Assembly: GCA_902477075.1 (NCBI GenBank)
Contig: CABSFU010000031.1
Span: 1-8,962, forward strand
From: UMGS1498 sp900552335
GTDB taxonomy: Bacteria; Bacillota_I; Bacilli_A; RF39; UBA660
Direction: 5' to 3'
DNA: 8,962 bases
This document shows positions 1 to 6,615 of this stretch, piece by piece (the first letter of the stretch is position 1; the number at the start of each line of letters is the position of its first letter). The notes under the pieces were generated by a model. The model was not told where the DNA came from. It ran no database searches and worked only from the letters and a program-made list of their open reading frames with translations. The translations under genes and the position numbers were made by a program.

Positions 1-326
1 CTTGTTCCTGATACATTTGTTCCATCACCAGTTAAAGCATATAAAGTTCCATTTTCTTGATATGTAATGCTTGGTGTTGTTCTACTCGTTTGATACCATG
101 TATTCGCTTTTATTGCTGTTACATTACTTCTTGTACAACTTCCTGGTTTTGTATTCGTTCCACATGATGCTATTACTACTCCTGATGACACTGTTGCTCC
201 TACACTTGATTTGAAATAATATATTGGGCTATTTATATTGGAATTATTATATGTTATTTGAATCACTCTATTTGTTGCATACTCATACCCACTACTTGGT
301 GTTTGACTCGTTTGTTTAATTACTGG
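1..326 (-). repeat. Cys-pair module B of the prepilin-like protein (cut by window edge)
   Basis: Residues 434-541+. It repeats the landmarks of module A: IYYFK (468-472), SGVVIASCG (481-489), a second Cys at 497, NTWY (508-511), PSI (518-520) and NGTLYA (525-530). The shared SGVVIASCG peptide is identical, but its codons differ at many third positions, so the duplication is old and the peptide has been kept by selection rather than by recent copying. Confidence 0.7.
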
Positions 327-1625
327 ATTTGTCATTCCTAAGGTACTATTTGCACCACTTACTTCTTTTGACATTCCACTTCCATTTGTACATTTTATTC
401 TATATATATAATTGGTTTCTTTTTTTAATCCCTTAAAGGTATAACTATTTGTTGTACCATTACTTACCCAGCTTGCACCATTATCCTTGCTATACTCGTA
501 TTTTGTTATTCCTGATTCGATATCACTACATGTAGCTTTTACGGTCACCCTATCTGTTTTAATATTACCAATGCTCATACTAACTTTTGGTTCGCTAGTA
601 TCTATTTTTGTTACAGCATAAGTACTTGTAGTGTAATTGTTAGCTTTATCCAATGCAAATGCATAAATAATGCCATTATTTTTTACAATAATACTTGGAT
701 TTGCTCCTTTTGCTTTATACCAAGTATTTTTTTCTAAAGTCGTTATATTTGAATCAGTACAATTTGATGGCATTGTTCCATTTCCACAACTAGCAATTAC
801 TACACCACTTCCTACTATTCCTTCCATATTTAATTTAAAATAATACTGAAATTCAGGATTAATTGCATATTTTATCTCAATTTTCTTACTTGTTGCGAAA
901 ACTGTGTTTTCTGGATTCTGAGTTTCAATATAAGAAGGAGCATCTATGTCTTTTGTTTTAACTGTAGTTTTTAAAACCTTGCTTTTTAAACCACTTCTAT
1001 TTTCTACAATAACTTCTACTTCATACTCTTTATTTTTTTCTAAATTTTCATATGATTGTACATTTGTATTACTTGAATTTTCTATATTATTTAATTTAAA
1101 ATAATATTTTTCAACCAATCCGTCTTCATCATCGGCACTAACAATTAGCTTAATACTACTTGTAGTACTACTCCAAGATATGTCATTTATAACTGGTGGT
1201 GTATCATCTATATCTTTAACATTTCCGTCTAAAATTTTTTCTGAGTCATCGGTTTTAATACAAGTATAATTGCCATTGCTGACAATTAATCTTTTTTGTT
1301 CATTACAAATACGATAATATCCATAAGAAGGAAGATGCGCATTTAATAAAAGTTTTTCTTTTGATTCATATGTAATTTTGCCAATTACTTCTTTTCTATC
1401 ATTTTCAAAATCAAATACCAAACAACTATTTCCTTTTGAAATTGTTTCTTCTCCCGCAATATAATTATCATAAGCATTATAAATCTCATTACAATCTAGA
1501 CGTAAAGCACTCTTTTTTACTGACTTAATTACATTATTTACAACTGGAACAGTAATTAATGAAATGACGGCTAATATAACAATCACAGCTAATAATTCAA
1601 TAAGCGTAAATCCTTTTTTCTTCAT
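1..1625 (-). CDS. Large prepilin-like surface protein with fibronectin-III-like and Cys-pair modules (C-terminus beyond window)
   Basis: Reading down from 1625 the frame is open for 541 residues to the window edge, so the C-terminus is missing. The start MKKKGFTLIELLAVIVIL is a class III (type IV) prepilin signal: a basic tip, Gly5 before the predicted prepilin-peptidase cut, then Phe-Thr-Leu-Ile-Glu with Glu10 (Glu5 of the mature protein) and a hydrophobic helix to about residue 29. Residues 30-135 form an unrecognised head with Cys45, 68, 107 and 122. Then come an FN3-like domain (about 140-227), a Cys-pair module (230-345), a second FN3-like domain (344-430) and a second Cys-pair module (434-541+). 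The ATG at 1625 is chosen because GAGGAG (1633-1638) lies 7 bases upstream; in-frame ATGs at 1631 and 1640 are too close to it or precede it. It is separated from dnaJ by a terminator. It probably acts at the cell surface, as a pilus-associated or pseudopilin-anchored adhesin; that role is inference. Ordinary pilins are 120-180 residues, so this one is exceptionally long. Confidence 0.85.
   Translation of the reverse strand, partial: MKKKGFTLIELLAVIVILAVISLITVPVVNNVIKSVKKSALRLDCNEIYNAYDNYIAGEETISKGNSCLVFDFENDRKEVIGKITYESKEKLLLNAHLPSYGYYRICNEQKRLIVSNGNYTCIKTDDSEKILDGNVKDIDDTPPVINDISWSSTTSSIKLIVSADDEDGLVEKYYFKLNNIENSSNTNVQSYENLEKNKEYEVEVIVENRSGLKSKVLKTTVKTKDIDAPSYIETQNPENTVFATSKKIEIKYAINPEFQYYFKLNMEGIVGSGVVIASCGNGTMPSNCTDSNITTLEKNTWYKAKGANPSIIVKNNGIIYAFALDKANNYTTSTYAVTKIDTSEPKVSMSIGNIKTDRVTVKATCSDIESGITKYEYSKDNGASWVSNGTTNSYTFKGLKKETNYIYRIKCTNGSGMSKEVSGANSTLGMTNPVIKQTSQTPSSGYEYATNRVIQITYNNSNINSPIYYFKSSVGATVSSGVVIASCGTNTKPGSCTRSNVTAIKANTWYQTSRTTPSITYQENGTLYALTGDGTNVSGT
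336..596 (-). repeat. FN3-like domain 2 of the prepilin-like protein
   Basis: Residues about 344-430 start with Ser-Glu-Pro-Lys-Val. They contain DIESGITKYEYSKDNGASW, then the FN3-like YTFKGLKKETNYIYRIKCTN strand pair, and end in SGMSKEVSGANSTL. Cys366 and Cys412 are extra compared with domain 1 and could form a disulfide. The fold assignment rests on pattern. Confidence 0.6.
591..938 (-). repeat. Cys-pair module A of the prepilin-like protein
   Basis: Residues about 230-345. Landmarks are YYFK (261-264), SGVVIASCG (273-281), a second Cys at 289, NTWY (300-303), PSI (310-312) and NG-IIYA (317-322). The same landmarks recur in the same order in module B about 208 residues later. Cys280 and Cys289 lie nine positions apart, as in module B, which suggests a disulfide or metal-binding loop. 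I do not recognise the family. Confidence 0.7.
945..1208 (-). repeat. FN3-like domain 1 of the prepilin-like protein
   Basis: Residues about 140-227 begin with a Pro-Pro-Val-Ile-Asn start typical of FN3/Ig-like beta sandwiches. They continue with alternating hydrophobic strands, a YENLEKNKEYEVEVIVEN segment (the usual 'L..g..Y.v.v.a.n' pattern of FN3) and end in SGLKSKVLKTTVKT. Domain 2 at residues 344-430 follows the same plan. The fold is inferred from pattern only. Confidence 0.6.
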
Positions 1626-1632
1626 GTTCATA

Positions 1633-1638
1633 CTCCTC
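1633..1638 (-). promoter_or_regulatory. Ribosome binding site that fixes the prepilin start
   Basis: On the minus strand GAGGAG stands 7 bases before the ATG at 1625. It is only one base before the in-frame ATG at 1631 and lies after the one at 1640, so the 1625 start is preferred. Confidence 0.75.
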
Positions 1639-1716
1639 ATTTTTTAATATTTTTGATGCTCTAACTCTAAAACATTTTTATAATAAAATATATTGTTTTG
1701 TTTACAAATAGCACAA

Positions 1717-1722
1717 ATTATA
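1717..1722 (-). promoter_or_regulatory. Candidate -10 box for the prepilin-like gene
   Basis: A perfect TATAAT on the minus strand lies in the 157-base gap between dnaJ and its terminator (upstream) and the prepilin start (downstream). The region 17-18 bases upstream is T-rich but has no convincing -35 box. The gene needs its own promoter because the dnaK operon ends at a terminator just before it. In such AT-rich DNA a TATAAT can occur by chance, so this is tentative. The rest of the gap shows nothing else I can support. Confidence 0.4.
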
Positions 1723-1782
1723 TCTTACATAATCTATCTTTAAAAACATATTGCTATTCTTTATCTATCATTCATTCTACAC

Positions 1783-1808
1783 AAAAAAAGTACCTTTTTC
1801 AAGTACTT
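1783..1808 (-). terminator. Rho-independent terminator of the dnaK operon
   Basis: On the minus strand a 7-bp stem (AAGTACT with GGTACTT, closed by one T-G wobble) encloses the 7-base loop TGAAAAA and runs into seven Ts. The left arm begins inside the dnaJ stop codon. The stem is short, but position and T-run support termination. The terminator at 8454-8479 has the same design. Confidence 0.7.
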
Positions 1809-2916
1809 ATAAATATTTTTTAATTTTATCAAAATCAGAACTATTCTCCAAAGTAGTGCTCTTTAATTCTTCAAATAATTTTTTTTGTTCTCTAGATAAT
1901 TTTTTAGGTACATGAATATCTAAAATAACATACATATCGCCCATTCTACCAGTTCTAACATCTTCTACACCTTTGCCTTTTAATCGATGTTTATCTCCAG
2001 TAGAACTTCCAGCTGGAATTGTTAATTTAACTGGGCCATAAAGAGTTGGAACATCTATTTTTGTACCAAGAACAGCATCTGTTATTGTAATCGGTAACTT
2101 TAAATAAATATTATTATCTTCTCTTTCAAAAATTGGATGTTCTTTTACATTAAATTCAATGTATAAATCACCATTTTCGCCACCATTACTACCAGGATTT
2201 CCAGCATTTGGCACTCTTAAACGATTTCCCGTTGCTACTCCTGCCGGAACTTTTACTTCTTTTGTCTTTTTTTCATTTATTGTTCCATTTCCACGACAAG
2301 TAGAACATTTGCTTTCAAATATATGTCCTGTTCCTCCACATTTAGAACAAGTAGTTCTGCTTACAAAAGCTCCACCAAAAACGGATTGAGTTACTTGTCC
2401 TTTACCGTTACAGTCTGGGCATATTTTTTCACCATGTCCACCTTTTCCATTACAGTCTGGACATACTTTAGAATCATTTATTTCTATACTTTTCTTACAT
2501 CCAAAGCAAGCTTCTTCAAAAGTTAAGTTCATACGAACTAAAGTATCATTTCCTTTTCTAGCTCTGGAATTATTAGAACCGAATCCAAAATTAGAAAAAC
2601 CACTAAAACCACCAAAAGAACCACCAAATAAATCACTAAAGATGTCTGAAAAATCAAATCCAGAAAAATCATAACCAGCACCACCGTTTGCATTTTGAAA
2701 TGCAGCATGGCCATATTGATCATATTGTGCTCTTTTTTCTTTGTCTGATAAAACTGCATAAGCCTCTTGTGCTTCCTTAAATTTTTCAGCAGCATCTGGT
2801 TCTTTTGAAACATCAGGATGATATTTTTTAGCTAATTTACGGAAAGCTGATTTTATATCTGCTTCGGTAGCATTTTTATCAACACCAAGAACCTCATAAT
2901 AATCTTTTTTATTCAT
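1807..2916 (-). CDS. dnaJ: Chaperone protein DnaJ (Hsp40)
   Basis: Co-chaperone that delivers unfolded clients to DnaK and stimulates its ATPase, in the cytoplasm. All four classical parts are present in 369 residues: a J domain (3-70) with the catalytic His-Pro-Asp at 33-35; a Gly/Phe-rich linker (77-113); a zinc-binding region with four intact CxxCxGxG motifs starting at Cys152, 166, 190 and 204; and C-terminal client-binding and dimer domains. Length is normal. One additional CxxC (Cys137, Cys140) sits just before the zinc region. The frame extends to a GTG at 2925, but the ATG at 2916 is chosen: AAGGAAGTGA ends 5 bases before it, whereas it practically abuts the GTG. The ribosome site overlaps the stop codon of the peptidase gene, 13 bases away, implying coupled translation. 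It is the last gene of the operon and is followed at once by a terminator. Confidence 0.97.
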   Translation of the reverse strand: MNKKDYYEVLGVDKNATEADIKSAFRKLAKKYHPDVSKEPDAAEKFKEAQEAYAVLSDKEKRAQYDQYGHAAFQNANGGAGYDFSGFDFSDIFSDLFGGSFGGFSGFSNFGFGSNNSRARKGNDTLVRMNLTFEEACFGCKKSIEINDSKVCPDCNGKGGHGEKICPDCNGKGQVTQSVFGGAFVSRTTCSKCGGTGHIFESKCSTCRGNGTINEKKTKEVKVPAGVATGNRLRVPNAGNPGSNGGENGDLYIEFNVKEHPIFEREDNNIYLKLPITITDAVLGTKIDVPTLYGPVKLTIPAGSSTGDKHRLKGKGVEDVRTGRMGDMYVILDIHVPKKLSREQKKLFEELKSTTLENSSDFDKIKKYL

Positions 2917-2929
2917 AAAACTCACTTCC

Positions 2930-4720
2930 TTATATCAAAGATTTAAATTGTTCAATTGTCTCTTTAAACATACGAACAGCACTTTCTACTACTTCTTTTT
3001 TACTTACGTCAACACCTGCTATTTTAAGTTCATCAATAGGATACATACTTCCACCAGATTTTAAGAATGATTTATAGTTTTCCACAGCATTTTCTTTTCC
3101 ATTTATAATATTTTCCACAATATAACATGCTGCAGATAAACCAATCGAATACTTATAAACGTAAAAATTGTAATAAAAATGTGGAACTCTTTCCCATTCA
3201 TAGCGAATAGAGTCATCTACTACTACTTTTTCTCCAAAGTATAATTTATTTAATTTATAATACTCATTACACAAGAATTCGCTAGTAATAACATTACCAC
3301 TTTCACGATAATCGTACATTTCCTTTTCAAATTCTGCAAACATTGTTTGCCTATAAATAGTTCCTTTAAATAATTCTAATAATCGATTTAAAACATTTAA
3401 TTTTTCTTCTTTGGAATTAGAATTTTTTAATAAATATTTAGCTAGCAATAGTTCATTTGTAATGGAAGCAACTTCAGCAACAAATATTTTATAAGAGGAA
3501 TTTGTATAACTATTATTGTGGCAAGACAAATAAGTATGAGCAGAGTGACCAGATTCATGAATAAGAGTAAAAACATCTTCTAATCTTCCTTCATAATTCA
3601 ACAAAATATAAGGATTTGTATCGTAGAAACCGGAAGAATAAGCACCTGTTCTTTTTCCTTTATTGTTATAAACATCAATCCATTTTTCATTAAATTCTTT
3701 TTTTATAATATCAACATAATCATCGCCCAATATTTTTACAACATCCAATACTATTTTTTTAGCTTCTTCAAAATCATATTGTTGCTTTTTTAATTGAATT
3801 AATGGAACATGTAAATCATATAGATGTAATTCATCTAATTTTAATACTTGTTTCTTTAAATCATAATAATCATATAAAACATCCAAATTATCATGTATAG
3901 TAGATATCAAGTTATCGTAAACCTTTTTATCTATGTTATCAGCATGTAAAGATGCTTCTAATGCACTAGGATATTTTCTTATTTTCGCTAAACTGATGTT
4001 AGCATCCATATCTCCTAAATAAGTAGATGTTATGGTATTTTTAAAATTTGCAAACGTATCATACAATTTCTCAAAAGCTTGCTTACGTACTTCACGATTA
4101 AAGGAAGAAGTATATTTTCCATAATTGCTTTCTGTTAGTTCTACTTCATTTCCATCTTCATCATGAATCGTACCAAATGTTAAATCAGAATCAGTCAATA
4201 TTTCATATGTATTAGAGGGATTTGCTAAATTATTATTTAATAATGATAGCATCTCTTCCTCTTTTTCGCTTAAGACATGTTCTTTATTACGATAAAGTTT
4301 TTCTAACGTAAACTGATATTCTTTTAATTCTGGTTTTTCCTCTATATATTGTAAAATTGTTTTAAAGTCAACCTTTAAAAATGTCGGCATTACAAAAGCA
4401 CTTAATTCATTTTGATGATTCATCAAATCAGATATTTTTCTTTCCATAACTTGATAGTCATCATTTAATGTATCAGCATCATAATTTAAATGAGCATAAT
4501 AATACAATTTATAAACTAAACGTTCTACTTTTTCATCGTATTTTAAGAAATCATATAGTTTGGAAGAAGAGGAAAGAAAATCAGTATAATTTTTTATTTC
4601 TTCTATTAATGATTTCGCTCTTGTATAATCTTCATACCAGACTTCTTTGTTAGCGTAAATAGGTGTTAAATCCCATTTATATTGTTCGTCAATCTCACTG
4701 CGAAGTTTTTGCTTTTCCAT
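2930..4720 (-). CDS. pepF: Oligoendopeptidase F-like M3-family zinc metallopeptidase
   Basis: A cytoplasmic zinc peptidase of 596 residues that should cut oligopeptides of roughly 7-17 residues, as known PepF enzymes do. The N-terminal half is the helical PepF domain. The active site is TLIHESGHSAH, with zinc ligands His388 and His392 and catalytic Glu389. The third ligand is Glu416 in FVAEVAS. The C-terminal HFYYNFYVYKYSIGLSAA (514-531) carries the tyrosines that contact substrate in M3 enzymes. Length matches the family and nothing is missing. The ATG at 4720 has AAAGGAG about 5 bases upstream. The gene lies between dnaK and dnaJ, after an intergenic hairpin, with no promoter that I can see, so it is probably transcribed from the heat-shock promoter. 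A role in clearing peptides released by stress proteolysis is inference. The symbol reflects family membership; PepF paralogues are common. Confidence 0.92.
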   Translation of the reverse strand: MEKQKLRSEIDEQYKWDLTPIYANKEVWYEDYTRAKSLIEEIKNYTDFLSSSSKLYDFLKYDEKVERLVYKLYYYAHLNYDADTLNDDYQVMERKISDLMNHQNELSAFVMPTFLKVDFKTILQYIEEKPELKEYQFTLEKLYRNKEHVLSEKEEEMLSLLNNNLANPSNTYEILTDSDLTFGTIHDEDGNEVELTESNYGKYTSSFNREVRKQAFEKLYDTFANFKNTITSTYLGDMDANISLAKIRKYPSALEASLHADNIDKKVYDNLISTIHDNLDVLYDYYDLKKQVLKLDELHLYDLHVPLIQLKKQQYDFEEAKKIVLDVVKILGDDYVDIIKKEFNEKWIDVYNNKGKRTGAYSSGFYDTNPYILLNYEGRLEDVFTLIHESGHSAHTYLSCHNNSYTNSSYKIFVAEVASITNELLLAKYLLKNSNSKEEKLNVLNRLLELFKGTIYRQTMFAEFEKEMYDYRESGNVITSEFLCNEYYKLNKLYFGEKVVVDDSIRYEWERVPHFYYNFYVYKYSIGLSAACYIVENIINGKENAVENYKSFLKSGGSMYPIDELKIAGVDVSKKEVVESAVRMFKETIEQFKSLI

Positions 4721-4746
4721 ATATTCTCCTTTTATTTAATAAAGTG

Positions 4747-4772
4747 AGAAGTTCTAGTCACCTAGAACTTCT
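4747..4772 (-). other. Intercistronic hairpin with GUGA tetraloop after dnaK
   Basis: The minus strand reads AGAAGTTCTAG, GTGA, CTAGAACTTCT: a perfect 11-bp stem closed by a GNRA-type tetraloop, starting 3 bases after the dnaK stop. It is followed by CACTTTATT rather than a T-run, so it is a poor terminator. The likely jobs are 3' protection of the hrcA-grpE-dnaK message, a processing site, or partial attenuation that makes DnaK more abundant than the peptidase and DnaJ. The structure is seen; the function is inferred. Confidence 0.8.
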
Positions 4773-4775
4773 ATA

Positions 4776-6599
4776 TTATTTACCTTCTTCAAATTCTGCG
4801 TCAATCACATCATCATCTTTTTTATTGTCTGATGTTTCTTTATTTTCTTCTGTTTGTGCATTTTTAGAAGCTTCTTCGTATACTTTAGCAGCAAATTTAT
4901 AAGCTGTTTCTTGTAATTTATCTTTTTTAGCTTTAATATCTTCTACGTTACCTTTTTCTAAAGCATCACGTAATTCTTTTATTTGTTCTTCTGCTTCTTT
5001 CTTTTCAGATTCACTTACTTTATCACCTAAATCTTTTAAAGATTTTTCACAGGTGAAAATCATTTGTTCTGCTTCATTTTTAACGTCTGCTTCTTCTTTA
5101 CGTTTTTCGTCAGCAGCTTTATTTGCTTCAGCTTCTTTTACCATTTTATCAATTTCTTCATCACTTAAATTAGTAGAAGAAGTAATTGTAATAGATTGTT
5201 CTTTACTAGTTCCCAAATCTTTTGCTTTTACACTAACAATACCATTTGCGTCAATATCGAATGTAACTTCGATTTGTGGTACTCCTCTTGGAGCAGCTGG
5301 AATATTTGTTAATTGGAAACGTCCTAAAGTTTTATTGTCAGCAGCCATTGGTCTTTCACCTTGTAGAACATGAATATCTACAGCAGGTTGATTATCAGCA
5401 GCAGTTGAGAATACTTGTGATTTACTAGTTGGAATAGTTGTGTTTCTTGGAATTAAAACAGTCATAACATTTCCTAAAGTTTCAATACCAAGTGAAAGTG
5501 GTGTTACATCTAGTAATACAACATCCTCTACATCACCTGTTAGTACACCACCTTGAATAGCAGCACCCATAGCAACTACTTCATCAGGGTTTACTCCTTT
5601 TGATGGTTCTTTACCTAATTCATTTTTGATTAAATCTACTACTTTTGGAATACGTGTAGATCCACCAACTAATAGTACTTTATCAATATCATTTTTTGTT
5701 AAATTAGCATCTTTTAAAGCTTTTCTAACTGGTTCTAGAGTAGAATCTAATAAATCGCTAATTAAGTCTTCAAATTTTGCTCTTGTTAAAGTTACAGATA
5801 AATGTAATGGTCCTGCTTCACCTTGCGTAATGAATGGAACAGATACTTCTGTTGAAGTCATACCACTTAAGTCTTTTTTTGCTTTTTCAGCAGCATCTTT
5901 TACCCTTTGCATAGCCATTTTATCACTAGTTAAATCAATACCATTTTCACGTTTGAATTCACTAACTAAATAATCCATGATTCTTTGATCGAAATCATCA
6001 CCACCTAAATGGTTATTACCACTAGTTGATAATACTTCAAATACACCATCACCAAGTTCTAGAATAGATACATCGAAAGTACCACCACCTAAATCGTATA
6101 CAAGAACTTTTTCATTTGTGTCTTGTTTATCAAGTCCATAAGCTAAAGCTGCTGCTGTTGGTTCATTGATAATTCTTTCTACTTCTAATCCAGCAATTTT
6201 ACCAGCATCTTTTGTAGCTTGTCTTTGAGCATCATTAAAGTAAGCTGGAACAGTAATAACTGCTTTTGTTACTTTTTCTCCTAAATAAGCTTCTGCTGTT
6301 TTTTTCAAATCACTTAAAATCATTGCTGAAATTTCTTGTGGTGTATAATCTTTTCCATTTACATGAACTTTTTTATCAGTTCCCATATCTCTTTTGATAG
6401 AATATACAACATTTGGATTTGTAATCATTTGGTTTTTAGCTTTTAAACCAACAATGATTTCACCATCTTTTCCAAATGCTACAACAGAGGGAGTTGTACG
6501 ATTTCCTTCTGCATTGGCAATTACTTTTGGTCCTCCAACCTCATGTACGGCAACACAACTATTTGTTGTTCCTAAATCAATACCTATTATTTTACTCAT
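4776..6599 (-). CDS. dnaK: Chaperone protein DnaK (Hsp70)
   Basis: ATP-dependent Hsp70 chaperone, 607 residues. The nucleotide-binding domain (1-355) has phosphate loop 1 IGIDLGTTNS (5-14), NEPTAAALAYG (145-155), phosphate loop 2 DLGGGTFDVSI (169-179) and the adenosine motif LLVGGSTRIPKV (309-320). The interdomain linker DVVLLDVTPLSLG (359-371) leads into the beta-sandwich client-binding domain (to about 475), the helical lid and the conserved acidic tail ending DAEFEEGK. The stretch YSIKRDMGTDKKVHVNGKD shows the short loop typical of Gram-positive DnaK. The ATG at 6599 is chosen: AAAGGTGAT lies 5 bases upstream. An in-frame GTG at 6623 would add 8 residues inside the end of grpE and lacks a ribosome site. 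It begins 16 bases after grpE. Cys15 in the first phosphate loop is retained, a residue known to be redox-sensitive in the E. coli protein. Confidence 0.98.
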   Translation of the reverse strand: MSKIIGIDLGTTNSCVAVHEVGGPKVIANAEGNRTTPSVVAFGKDGEIIVGLKAKNQMITNPNVVYSIKRDMGTDKKVHVNGKDYTPQEISAMILSDLKKTAEAYLGEKVTKAVITVPAYFNDAQRQATKDAGKIAGLEVERIINEPTAAALAYGLDKQDTNEKVLVYDLGGGTFDVSILELGDGVFEVLSTSGNNHLGGDDFDQRIMDYLVSEFKRENGIDLTSDKMAMQRVKDAAEKAKKDLSGMTSTEVSVPFITQGEAGPLHLSVTLTRAKFEDLISDLLDSTLEPVRKALKDANLTKNDIDKVLLVGGSTRIPKVVDLIKNELGKEPSKGVNPDEVVAMGAAIQGGVLTGDVEDVVLLDVTPLSLGIETLGNVMTVLIPRNTTIPTSKSQVFSTAADNQPAVDIHVLQGERPMAADNKTLGRFQLTNIPAAPRGVPQIEVTFDIDANGIVSVKAKDLGTSKEQSITITSSTNLSDEEIDKMVKEAEANKAADEKRKEEADVKNEAEQMIFTCEKSLKDLGDKVSESEKKEAEEQIKELRDALEKGNVEDIKAKKDKLQETAYKFAAKVYEEASKNAQTEENKETSDNKKDDDVIDAEFEEGK

Positions 6600-6615
6600 A
6601 TATATCACCTTTCCT

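Noticed and set aside
1658..1673. Minus-strand GTTTTAGAGTTAGAGC resembles the start of a type II CRISPR repeat or anti-repeat.
   Set aside because: It occurs once, with no spacers, no second copy and no cas gene in view. In AT-rich leader sequence this is most likely chance.
4721..4775. A separate promoter or true terminator between dnaK and pepF.
   Set aside because: The hairpin has no T-run after it, and I find no -35/-10 pair in the 55-base gap.
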